Origin: Podaxis mareebaensis
Taxonomy: Eukaryota; Basidiomycota; Agaricomycetes; Agaricales; Agaricaceae
Assembly (NCBI GenBank): GCA_018524725.1
Contig: JAEUWP010000287.1
Coordinates: forward strand, 1-11,913
DNA length: 11,913 nucleotides
Direction: 5' to 3'
Both the position numbers and the translations under genes were made by a program. The notes below the pieces were generated by a model. It saw only the letters and a list, made by a program, of their open reading frames with translations. It was not told where the DNA came from and made no database searches. Shown piece after piece: positions 1 through 8,553 of this stretch (positions are counted from its first letter, which is position 1; every line of letters starts with the position of its first letter).

Positions 1-43
1 TCGTGCACCCATTTGTAGTAGCTAGTCTATTGCAATAAACGTC

Positions 44-74
<31 letters not shown>
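1..74 (+). mobile_element. LINE copy A, 3' end with poly(A) tail
   Basis: This is the terminal part of a non-LTR retrotransposon whose body lies to the left of the window. It matches the 3' ends at 3500-3564, 10075-10131 and 10520-10582: a GCACCCATTTGTAGTAGCTA block, then CTATTGCAATAAA, then a short variable spacer and an A run. The AATAAA signal is at 34-39 and the A run spans 49-74 (26 A, the longest of the four). It keeps three of the four CpG sites that the other copies have mostly lost, so it looks like one of the more recent insertions. The base after the tail begins the Ty3 gag leader, so copy A probably inserted into the Ty3 element. Confidence 0.9.
34..39 (+). promoter_or_regulatory. 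Poly(A) signal of LINE copy A
   Basis: AATAAA lies 9 bases before the A run and is conserved at the same place in all four LINE 3' ends of the window. Confidence 0.75.
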
Positions 75-77
<3 letters not shown>

Positions 78-635
78 CCAGCAACATGGGATCAGCCACC
101 CATTCAATGGGGACATTCACACTCCCAGGCTTCCCCTCTATGATTTCACTCACCATCCCCTCGATGACAACACTCCCCCTCACCTCCACTGTGATGCTAT
201 CAACAACCCACACCTAGCTGATACATGCCAAGCCCATATGACTGTTTGGCCCCATGCTTTGATGGACAACCATGTTCTCTCAGATGCTTCTTTGAGGAAA
301 TCGAGATACTAGGGAATGACTGCAACATCAATCAGCAAGACCTAATCACCCATACCCTCCATTACCTCGACAACTGAGACGAGGAGATCTGGAGAAGCCA
401 GGCTGCATATGCACGTGGAAATTGGAATATATTCAAGGACAGGATTGTCACCCTATATCCAGGAGCTGAGGATGAACATCACTACATGATAACAGAACTA
501 CAGATTCTAGTGGAAAATCAAGTGGCTATCCCTATGTGTGACTGTTTTCAATTTGGTGAATACTATTGACAGTTCCTTACAAAGTCAGACTGGCTGTTAG
601 CAAGGGGAATAATTTCAAGATGAGAACAAAGTAAA
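75..635 (+). pseudogene. gag: Ty3/gypsy gag, N-terminal part (broken)
   Basis: The reading frame starting at base 75 gives a Ser/Pro-rich leader, then a capsid-like region from about 234. Recognisable pieces are CFFEEIEIL (near 276-302), the stretch around ARGNWNIFKDRI, LYPGAEDE, and FGEYY just before 567. These resemble the capsid region of basidiomycete Ty3 elements, where an aromatic/acidic helix precedes an LYPG motif and a GEYYRQF-like motif. In-frame stops are all TGA: 141, 165, 192, 219, 375, 567 and 621. The leader assignment (75-233) is weaker because it rests only on continuity of frame and composition. The frame is cut by LINE copy B at about 635. The segment expected between here and the zinc knuckle is mostly missing on the other side. 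A true start codon cannot be fixed. Confidence 0.75.
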
Positions 636-3253
636 CTTTTTCACCTCCTTTCTCACCCAGGGAATTGACAGATGCCCTCTCACCCTGTGCTAATTCCTCC
701 ACTCCAGGCCCAGACCATCTCACATGGGCCCACATCAAATTCCTCATGTCCGATGATGTCATCAAATCAAACTTCACATCTTTTGCCTCTGCATGTATCC
801 TATTCCACACATGGCCAGAATATTTCAAGACATCTACTTTGGTCATCATTCCTAAACCGAATAAACCCCACTACTCAACACCTAAAATGTTTTGGCCTAT
901 CATCCTCCTCAACACTCTAGGCAAACTTATTGAAAAGATGATATCTAATCGTCTTCAATTTGAGTCCACCCAGTTCGATCTTGTACACCCCCTTCAATTT
1001 GGAGGCATCATTCACTGCTCAACCCAGGATGCAGGAGTATTCATCACCCATATGGTTCGGACTGGATGGAAAAAGAACCTGAAAACAAGTGTCCTCGCTT
1101 TTGACGTTGCTCAATTCTTTCCTTCTATTAACCATTCCCTTTTAATTGAGATTCTTAAAAGACATGGTTTCAATTCATCTGTAGTCACGTTCTTTTCAGA
1201 CTATTTGATTAATCACTTTACTAAATACTCTTGGAACAATGACACTTCTCCTCCCTTCCCTGCTTCTGTAGGCATAGGTCAAGGTTCAGCTCTCTCCCCC
1301 ATCCTAACCGCTCTTTATCTCTCACCATTCATCCATAAATTCTCCAATGATGCTCAGTGTAAATTACTCTCTTTTGTAGACAATGGTCTCATTATTGTAC
1401 AATCTGACTCTTTCCATACAAATTGTAACCTACTTGCTTCCATATATCTTAGTTGTGAACAATTACTAACTTCCATGGGCCTCGCTCTCGAACATGACAA
1501 GACTGAGGCCTTTCACTTCTCCAACCACCCTTGGGCAGAACCTGATCCTCATATCATTGTCAATCATCCCACAGATGGCTGGCTTGCCTTCACTCCCAAG
1601 CATCACCTTCGATACTTGGGCTTTTACTTCGCCTGGGCGCTCTCCTTCAAAGAACACGTCCGATACTACTCCACAAAGGTGCTTTCCACAGTCAAGTGCA
1701 TGTGCCTCCTCGGCAATTCCATCCAAGGGCTATCCCCATTACACAAGTGCCTCCTCTACAGGTCTTGTGTCATACCTATAGCCATATATGGTTTCCATCT
1801 ATGGTTCAATCGAAATGGCTGATACAAAGGCCTCATCAAACAACTCCAGCAAATGCAACGGTCTGCAGCCTTATGGATTACTGGGGCATTTTGCACAACA
1901 CCCACGGGTGGTGTTGAGGCCATTGCCAGTCTCATCCCCATCCAACTCCATCTCTTCAAACTCGCCAAGTGATGCTCCCTTCGATTCCAAACCCTCCCCC
2001 CTTCTCACCCTCTTAAAATCCTCACACGTGATGTTGACCCCCTTGATGCATGCTCTACCAAAACTCGGTCCACAGCGTTAGATTTTGTATCTGATGCTCA
2101 ATTAGTTTCGGACCAGTTCAACGGTCTTCACCCTAGCGCCAAACCTGGTCAGCATCTCATCAACCACTTTGACTCTCAAATCCATTTTCATCAATGTCCT
2201 ACCCCCATTGATAATAATATAAAAGCTCGATATATACAATCTCTCAATTTAGCTAGGGATTCATCTTTCTCCTCTCCCGTTTCGTTAGTAGTTTCCTCTG
2301 ATGGTTCAGTCCCCCTCAATCCGCAGCTCTCTGCTACCTCTGCTTATCTAGTTTTTGGTTCCTCTTCTTCAGACATTCTCTCTTCTTCTGTTTGCCCCTG
2401 TGGGGAAGTACTCTCTTCTGATTCTGAATCTTATGCAATCCATCTTGGTCTCTTCTCCTCAATCTCTCTTGCTATCTCTCGTAGTTGTTCATCTATTTGT
2501 TTCTTCACTGATTCCATTTCCTCTGCCAAACTTCTCTTTAATTATGGCCCCCACAGTGCTCATAAGGATGCTTTAGCAGTCATTCCTCTTCTCAGAGAGT
2601 GGTTGTCCTCCTCCCCCCTCAACAACATCCATTTCTGGTCAGTCCCTTCCTCTGAAAAATGGTCGGTTCACTTCCAAGTGCACAACCTTGCCAAATCATT
2701 GTGCATCCCCAATAACCCACGGTTCCCTATCCGCACCTCCCTAGGATACGTTCACAATCATTACACCACCAAATGCCTTGCCCTCTGGAGGCAGAAGATG
2801 AGCATTCCCAAACACCAAGGTCACAATTGGCTTCCCCTTACCAATTCCACAGACCAACCCTTGGAACCCAAGTATACCAATGGCAGCACCTGGCTCTCAT
2901 CAGGCCTTGGAGCTGACCCAAACCTATGCATGTGCTTCACCCGCTGTGTAACTGACCATGTGCCTATCGGCGCCTTCAGACAGTGCTTCTTCCCAGGGCG
3001 CTACATTACCTCCTGCCCATGCAGTGAGGAATTTGAGATGCAGGACCACATCATCCATCACTGTCCCTGCTACCATCAACCTTATGGAATTCATACGAAT
3101 ATCCACTGGCTCATTCAGTTCCTTCATGAAAACCTGGTGGCATTCTCATTCGCTGACCAGATACAAGGACCAATAACATTTGAGGACTACAACACTCGAC
3201 GGCTTACTTGACGAGAAAGGTTGGCCCTTCATGGGGCTCCTGACATTCACTAA
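636..3253 (+). pseudogene. LINE ORF2 (reverse transcriptase + RNase H + CCHC), truncated and broken
   Basis: One continuous frame of about 870 codons is broken by TGA at 1820, 1970 and 3209. It reaches the natural TAA at 3251-3253, the stop position shared with copies C and D. The RT shows TPGPDHLTW, then PKPNKPHYSTPK, the first catalytic Asp in AFDVAQFFPSIN, GIGQGSALSPIL, and the metal-binding box at 1373-1384, read as FVDN where FVDD is expected. The RNase H domain shows Asp at 2300 (SSDGS), Glu at 2426 (DSES) and Asp at 2510 (FFTDS). A CPC-x8-H-x4-C finger lies at 3014-3064. Each TGA is explicable as CGA to TGA. The apparent TTG start at 665 is not a real start, because the endonuclease part was lost by truncation. 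The FVDN box and the stops make it non-functional. Confidence 0.88.
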
Positions 3254-3547
3254 GGGGTTTATTCTCCTTCCTTTCTTCTTCTCTCTCTCATACATATATG
3301 CTTGCCTTTCGCTAGCTCCATCTATCCTGTCCCACTTCACTTTCATCTCTTTTCTCTCTTTATGTCTGATTAGTTCTACTCTCTATCTTGTGTTGGTTGC
3401 CTCTTGCTAGCTCCCTCACTCCTCTCCTCACTTCTCTTTCTTTTTCTTTTCTCTCTGTTTCCTTCTTGTGTCTGTAGGTTTCGGCTCTTGGGACTGCTAT
3501 TGCGCACCCATTTGTAGTAGCTAGTCTATTGCAATAAATGTTGAATT
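3254..3547 (+). repeat. LINE copy B 3' UTR with two diverged ~95 bp pyrimidine-rich repeats
   Basis: After the ORF2 stop comes a C/T-rich UTR. Two units start with TTGCC at 3302 and 3397 and both carry GCTAGCTCC (3311-3319 and 3406-3414), a period of 95 bases. The same paired arrangement is seen in copy C (9885 and 9981) and copy D (10330 and 10431), so it is a fixed feature of the LINE family rather than a local duplication. The second unit ends in a long pyrimidine tract followed by TGTAG (AG at 3476-3477), which looks like a 3' splice acceptor. The unit then runs into the conserved GGGACTGCTAT and terminal block. Confidence 0.7.
3533..3538 (+). promoter_or_regulatory. Poly(A) signal of LINE copy B
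   Basis: AATAAA sits 9 bases before the 17-A tail, inside the conserved 3' block shared by four LINE ends. Confidence 0.75.
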
Positions 3548-3564
3548 AAAAAAAAAAAAAAAAA

Positions 3565-4909
3565 CCAAAACTCATACAATTACCAACAACCCCAATGGCG
3601 CCCTCCACCTGGCTGTGGTTTTTGCCATGATACCAACCATTTCATGAGGCAATGTGACAAGCTTGAAGATTATCTCCAATGAAAGCTCTGTGTTCGTGAC
3701 AATGCCAACTGCATCTGTCTCCCAGATGGGACCCTAGTCACACCTCGAACCAGGCCTGGATGAAACCTCATGGAACATATTGACCACTGGCACAGATCAC
3801 ATTCTGCACCCCCTCCCATTGTTCAAACTAACATCCTTGAAGCCATACATATCCAACCACATGACCCTGAGGCCTCACAATCATTCCCCTCATTGCACAT
3901 CATGTCACACTTCAACACCACTGTAGAAGAAGAAAGGGAGTTGCAGATTCTCAACACGGTAATGATGGCGGCATTCAAACACAAGGAGGAGATACAAAAT
4001 CACAACAAGCCTGCTACAAAACCCAAGAATAACCCAGTGCCCAACAAACCAAATCTGACAATGATGAACCCAAACCTGAATATCAAATCACACCTGGGTC
4101 AGCAACACCAATCAGCAGCCCCTGCCCCCTCCATTCCAAAACCTTTGACTCCTTCAGTACCTCCTATGCCTCCAGTTCCATCTCAGCTGCAATACTGCTA
4201 CTTGACGCCCATTGAAGATCTGGCACTTACACAAAACATCATACAGTGCAGCCTCAACACCCTGATTTCCATTACCCTTAGAGAGCTCTATGCCATGGCA
4301 CCTGAAGCCCACAAATATGTCAGAGACCAACTCACTACATGACACATACCTACTGAACAGACAGCAACCATATCAGCACTAGAAGAAGCCCCTTCCACTG
4401 ACAACACCATTCCCCAATCCACCTACCTTCACCAACAATCACCTCACTCTCCAAACACACTCATTGTCACAAATCAAGTTGAAGAACTCTGCACAATACC
4501 ATTGGAACTGAATGGCAAACTCACTGTGGATGCAATCCTAGATGAGGGATCTCAGATAATGGCTATATGGTGAGACATCTGGGAAAGGCTTGCATTTCCC
4601 CTCCTCTCTACTCAGACAATGGTGATGGAAGCAGCTAATTCATCTAAAGATGCTACCTTAGGGCTCTTATGGGATCTTCCTGCTCGAATTGGACACAGCA
4701 TATTCTACTTACAAGTCCAAGTCATTGAAAATGCATCATATGAAATGTTGCTCAGTTGCCCTTTCCTCACCCTAACTGAAGCCCACACTCATCACTACAC
4801 CAATGGGGACTCACATATCACTCTTGTTGACCCAAACACACATGACACATTCACTGTCCCCACAAAGCCATGCATTCTAACCCTGCAACAAACACACTTG
4901 GGTTTTTGA
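3565..4909 (+). pseudogene. gag-pro: Ty3/gypsy gag C-terminus (zinc knuckle) and aspartic protease, broken
   Basis: The frame containing 3566 encodes a classic retroviral-type zinc knuckle, C-x2-C-x4-H-x4-C (CGFCHDTNHFMRQC, 3614-3655), the nucleic-acid-binding end of Gag. A linker rich in Pro, Asn and Gln follows (about 3990-4190). A retropepsin-like domain begins near 4480. The candidate catalytic motif is AILDEGSQI with Asp at 4541. Retropepsins normally show D-S/T-G, so DEG is either a lineage variant or decay. MLLSCPFL near 4743-4769 matches the second conserved hydrophobic motif of these proteases, with Ser where Gly would be usual (GRPF). In-frame TGA stops are at 3680, 3761, 4340 and 4571. 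The frame ends at TGA 4907-4909, and the polymerase domains continue in the -1 frame. Confidence 0.83.
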
Positions 4910-6774
4910 ATGTCAATGATTCAGCATATAGCCAAGGAGACATCACACCACAAGGCTCACCTTCCATATCCATCACTACCCTTTCGTGTTACATGATCTC
5001 CCCTCTTGTGTTCACCTCTTCTCTGTTTCCCTCCATCAACCATCCTCAAGAAATATATGAAATTACCCTCACTAATATTGCACCAGATACCCAGAACACT
5101 GACACTACCAGCCTTGCATACAAGAAAGTCACAAATTGAGTCCAACCGATCACCACAACCCTTCCTGAAAATTTCCACATTGTCCACCACATACCATCCA
5201 ATCCCCTAGAATCTATGCCTAAGCTCCCAACTCATCCCCCTGACTTCAGTCCAGGCTCACATTACACTAAAGAATGAAAAGAGGCTATACAGGTCAACAG
5301 GGACAACTTCTTATCAGCTGAAGAAGAGAAACTCATACACCACCTCATCAAAATGCAAGAACTCACATTCACATGGACTGAAGATGAGAAGGGGAAGTTC
5401 TCAGAAGATTATTTCGATCCCATTGTTATCCCAACTATTGAACATGTACTGTGGGTCTGCAAAAATATCCCAATCCTGCCAGGTATCTATCAACAAGTTA
5501 TCAACATTATCAAAGCCAAAATCACAGCAGGTGTATATGAGCCATCCAACTCCTCATATCAATTGCACTGGTTCTGTGTACTCAAGAAAGACAGGAAATC
5601 CCTCTGACTTGTACACAATTTACAACCCCTCAATGCTGTTACTATCAAGGACAGTGGATTGCTGCCAACTGTTGAGCACTATGTGGAGTCATTTGGAGGA
5701 TATGGATGTTATGCAGTTTTTGATTTATTTGTTGGCTTTGATCAACACTCACTCACACCAGAATCTAGGGATCTCACCACTTTCCAATGCCCTGTGGGCA
5801 CCCTCTGCCTCATGTCAATTCCTATGGGATACACTAATTCTATGCAAATCCAACAAGGCAACCTTGCCCACCTACTCCAACCCAAAATTCCTCACATCAC
5901 CATGCCTTTTGTTGACAATGTACCAGTCAAAGGCCCAACAACTTGCTATGAAACTGCTGACACTTTTGAAACCATCCCTGAAAACCCCAACATCCACTGC
6001 TTCATATGGGAGCACCTTAACAATGTCAACTGCATCCTTCAATGCATCAAACATGCTGGAGGGACCTTCTCTGCCAAGAAATCCCATTTCTGTACACCCA
6101 CTGCTGTCATCATCAGCCACCTCTGCACTTACGAAGGACATCTACCAGATACATCAAGGGTTCAGAAAATTGTCAACTGGCCAATGTGCCGAACAGTAAC
6201 AGAAGTCAAAGGATTCCTAGGGACACTAGGAACTATCAGGATGTTTATTAAGGATTTCACTGCTATATCCTGTCTGCTGGTTAATCTAACACAAAAAGGT
6301 GTAGATTTTGAATTTACAGAGGACCATCAGGCTGCCATGGATGAACTCAAACAACTCACACAAAACTTGCCCACCATCTGCACTATTGATTACACCTCCT
6401 TAAATGAAGTTATCCTCACTGTTGACACCTCCCAAATAGCAGTTGGCTATATCTTATCTCAACTTGGCAATGATGACAAATGCTACCCTTCAAGGTTTGG
6501 TTCGATAACCCTCAATAACAAAAAATCACGCTACTCACAAGCAAAGCTGGAATTATTCAGAGTATTCAGGGCATTGAGGGATGTAAAGATCTGGATAATA
6601 GGCATAAAAGATCTGGTGGTAGAGGTGGACGCCAAATATATTAAAGGCATGATCAATAACCCAGATATTCAACCCAATGCTGCTATGAACAGATGGATCG
6701 CTGCAATCCTGCTCTTCAACTTCCAACTCCACCATGTTCCAGGATGTGAACACAGTCCTGATGGCCTCTTGTGA
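4846..6774 (+). pseudogene. pol: Ty3/gypsy reverse transcriptase and RNase H, broken
   Basis: The frame containing 4846 holds the polymerase region, with an unstructured linker to about 5280. RT landmarks are LVHNLQPLNAVTIKD just after the TGA at 5605, the first catalytic Asp in YAVFDLFVGFDQ (Asp at 5722), SIPMGYTNSM, and the active-site box at 5908-5919, read as FVDN where F/Y-x-DD is required. VKGFLGTLG and FIKDF mark the thumb/connection region. RNase H follows, with Asp at 6424 (TVDTS), Glu at 6550 (KLELF) and Asp at 6628 (VEVDAKY). The domain ends at DGL before TGA 6772. In-frame TGA: 5137, 5275, 5605 and 6772. The FVDN substitution would abolish polymerisation even without the stops. 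Domain order and motifs are typical of Ty3/gypsy elements of basidiomycetes. Confidence 0.9.
4900..4906 (+). promoter_or_regulatory. Possible -1 frameshift slippery heptamer GGGTTTT
   Basis: In the protease frame the codons read (tt)G GGT TTT and then TGA at 4907. This is exactly the X XXY YYZ pattern of a -1 slippery site, directly before the zero-frame stop. A -1 slip leads into the frame that carries RT. The two frames overlap only from 4846 to 4906. A single-base indel in a dead element would look the same, and I did not identify a convincing downstream pseudoknot. Confidence 0.35.
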
Positions 6775-8553
6775 CACCCCCATGCACCAGAAGATGCACC
6801 AGCTGATGAAGAATATGAAGAATGGATCGATACTGTGAATGTGTTCTCTATGTCAATGACTCAACAACCAAGCACCACAGGTGATGACATCTGGTGGCCA
6901 GACTCATGCAATACACTCGCTATCAAGCTCCTCAATGAAATCAGACCAGTACAAAAAACATTATGTGAGCTCAGACAACTACCTTCAAACACCACCTGCA
7001 TTGAAATCCTCACCAACAGTGACGCAGCAACTCTCCCCACTATCCCCAGATCCACCAAAGCAAAAGCTCATGACCTCAAGCTCCAGCAAGTCCACACATT
7101 CCTAGAGAACATCAGCTGCCCCAAAAACATCTCAGAAGATGCCTTCAAAAGATTCATGTGCATCACAGCTGGATTTTTCATTAGAGATGGAAGGCTATGG
7201 AGAAAGGACAATAGGAACAAGCACAAGTTAGTCATAGAAGAGGGGAGGAGATATGACCTCATATGGCAAGCACACAATGAACTTGGACACAAGGGAATAT
7301 TCACAACATACATCTGCCTCCTAGAAAGATTCTGGTGGCCAGACCTCAACAGCGATGTGCACTGGTTTATCAAGACATGCCACAAATGCCAAACTCACCT
7401 CACACACCACTTCCACATCCCTCCAACAGTACTGACACCACTCTCTCTATTCTGAAAGGTGTACATTGACACCATGTTCATGCCTCATGCCAACAGCTAC
7501 TGGTACATCATGCATGCCCGCTGCTCACTCTCATCATACCTAGAATGGAGGATGCTCCATAATGAAAATGTGTGCACACTAGGGACTTTCATTTTTGAAG
7601 ATATACTCTGTAGATGGGGCACTATTGAAGAGATTGTTACAGATAATGGACCAGCATTTGTCCAAGCAGCTGAGTTCCTATCAGCCTGCTACAAGATCAA
7701 TCACATTTGTATCTCACCATACAATTCCTGAGCCAATGGCCCCATTGAACATCAGCACTTCGACATGTGTGAGGCACTCATCAAAGCAGCAGAAGGGGAA
7801 GAGAACCAGTGGACTACAGTCACACCCTCAGTCTTTTGGGCTGAGTGCATCTCCATTTAGAAGTCCACAGGATACTCACCATACTACATAGCTCACAGCC
7901 TTGAACCCCTCCTCCCTTTTGACCTTGCAGAAGCCACATACCTCATACCAGCACTCACTAAACCCATCCCCACTGCTGACCTCATTGCCCAATGCACTAT
8001 CCAACTGCAAAAGTGACCACATGATCTCACACACATCAAGGACATGGTCCTCAAGGCAAGATATACCTCCATCTGCGAGTTCAACAAGAAGTTCAAAAAC
8101 ACAATACATGACTTCAACTTCAACCCTGGCACACTCATGCTAGTATGAAACTCATGATATGATAGCAATGTCAGAAGCAAGACCAAACCATGCTATTTCA
8201 GCCCTATGATTGTGCTTCGAAGAACAACTGGAGGCTCATACATTCTCTCTGAGCTCAATGGCTCGATCTCCAAACTCCATTTCACTGCATTCCAACTTGT
8301 TCCATACCACCCTTGAGACCTCTGAGCCATACCAATCACGAAAATCACAGATGCAACACCTGAGCAGCTTGAAAACATCACATATGATGTTGACACACTA
8401 CCTACCACAGAACTAAGGAAGGAACCCAGTAACACTAACAAAGATGCACACGAAGATGAGTATTCTACATTCCTTTGGCATCCCACCCATCCCTCCCCTT
8501 TTTCCAAACCCCCTTTTGAGCTCAATTCTCTTCTCAGATGTAACTCTGATTGA
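6775..8553 (+). pseudogene. pol (integrase): Ty3/gypsy integrase, broken
   Basis: The frame is the same as the RT. The zinc-binding domain shows His at 7273 and 7288 and Cys at 7378 and 7387 (H-x4-H-x29-C-x2-C). The catalytic core shows Asp at 7468 (YIDTM), Asp at 7642 (VTDNGPAF) and Glu at 7747 (ANGPIE), with 34 residues between the last two. All three catalytic residues are present. The C-terminal part reads into VLRRTTGGSYILSELNGSIS (about 8212-8271) and then a low-complexity tail; no chromodomain is seen. TGA stops are at 7453, 7729, 8014, 8146, 8155, 8314, 8323 and 8551, plus the element's only TAG at 7858. The last genuine codon is unclear; the frame stays mostly open to about 8780 but loses recognisable similarity. 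Confidence 0.88.

Larger units (their letters stand above)
636..3564 (+). mobile_element. LINE copy B: 5'-truncated non-LTR retrotransposon nested in Ty3 gag
   Basis: About 2.9 kb on the + strand. It begins within the linker before the RT domain, so ORF1, the endonuclease and the 5' UTR are absent, as expected from incomplete target-primed reverse transcription. It then holds RT, RNase H and a C-terminal CCHC finger, a pyrimidine-rich 3' UTR (3254-3547), AATAAA at 3533 and a 17-A tail (3548-3564). Gag sequence resumes at 3565 in a zinc-knuckle frame. RT plus RNase H in this order, with poly(A), suggests a Tad1/I-type LINE as found in fungi; the clade is an inference. I could not find a target site duplication. 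The exact 5' junction is uncertain by about 10 bases. Confidence 0.9.
75..8553 (+). mobile_element. Decayed Ty3/gypsy LTR retrotransposon, interrupted by LINE copy B
   Basis: Domain order is gag with a CCHC knuckle, aspartic protease, reverse transcriptase, RNase H, integrase. This is the Ty3/gypsy order; in copia elements integrase precedes RT. The element is interrupted at 636-3564 by a LINE. Neither LTR can be identified: the left end is cut by LINE copy A and no repeat partner is in view, so LTR length and target duplication are unknown. No chromodomain is visible after integrase. The frames carry 23 TGA and one TAG, and CpG is very scarce (seven in 5353-6774 by eye). The element is inactive and older than LINE copies A and B, which sit inside it. 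Confidence 0.9.

Noticed and set aside
3420..3476. C/T-rich tract as an independent microsatellite
   Set aside because: The same tract occurs at the same place in three LINE copies, so it belongs to the LINE 3' UTR.
600..3600. Target site duplication around LINE copy B
   Set aside because: I compared the bases before about 636 with those after 3564 and found no convincing repeat.
5384..6199. Plus-strand frame of 271 codons overlapping the RT
   Set aside because: It is the +1 shadow of the RT frame; only the frame containing 5353 and 5659 shows RT and RNase H motifs. Its openness follows from low stop-triplet content.
7068..7385. Minus-strand frame of 105 codons opposite integrase
   Set aside because: It lies antisense to a well-supported integrase frame. 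Low G content of the + strand makes minus-strand stops rare.
8193..8525. Minus-strand frame of 110 codons opposite the integrase C-terminus
   Set aside because: It is antisense to recognisable integrase sequence (TTGGSYILSELNGS) and has no motif of its own.
75..8553. Possible recoding of UGA as a sense codon, suggested by frames interrupted only by TGA
   Set aside because: The TGA positions fall where arginine is expected, tryptophan is encoded by TGG throughout, and paralogous LINE copies show CGA at matching sites. CpG decay explains it without recoding.
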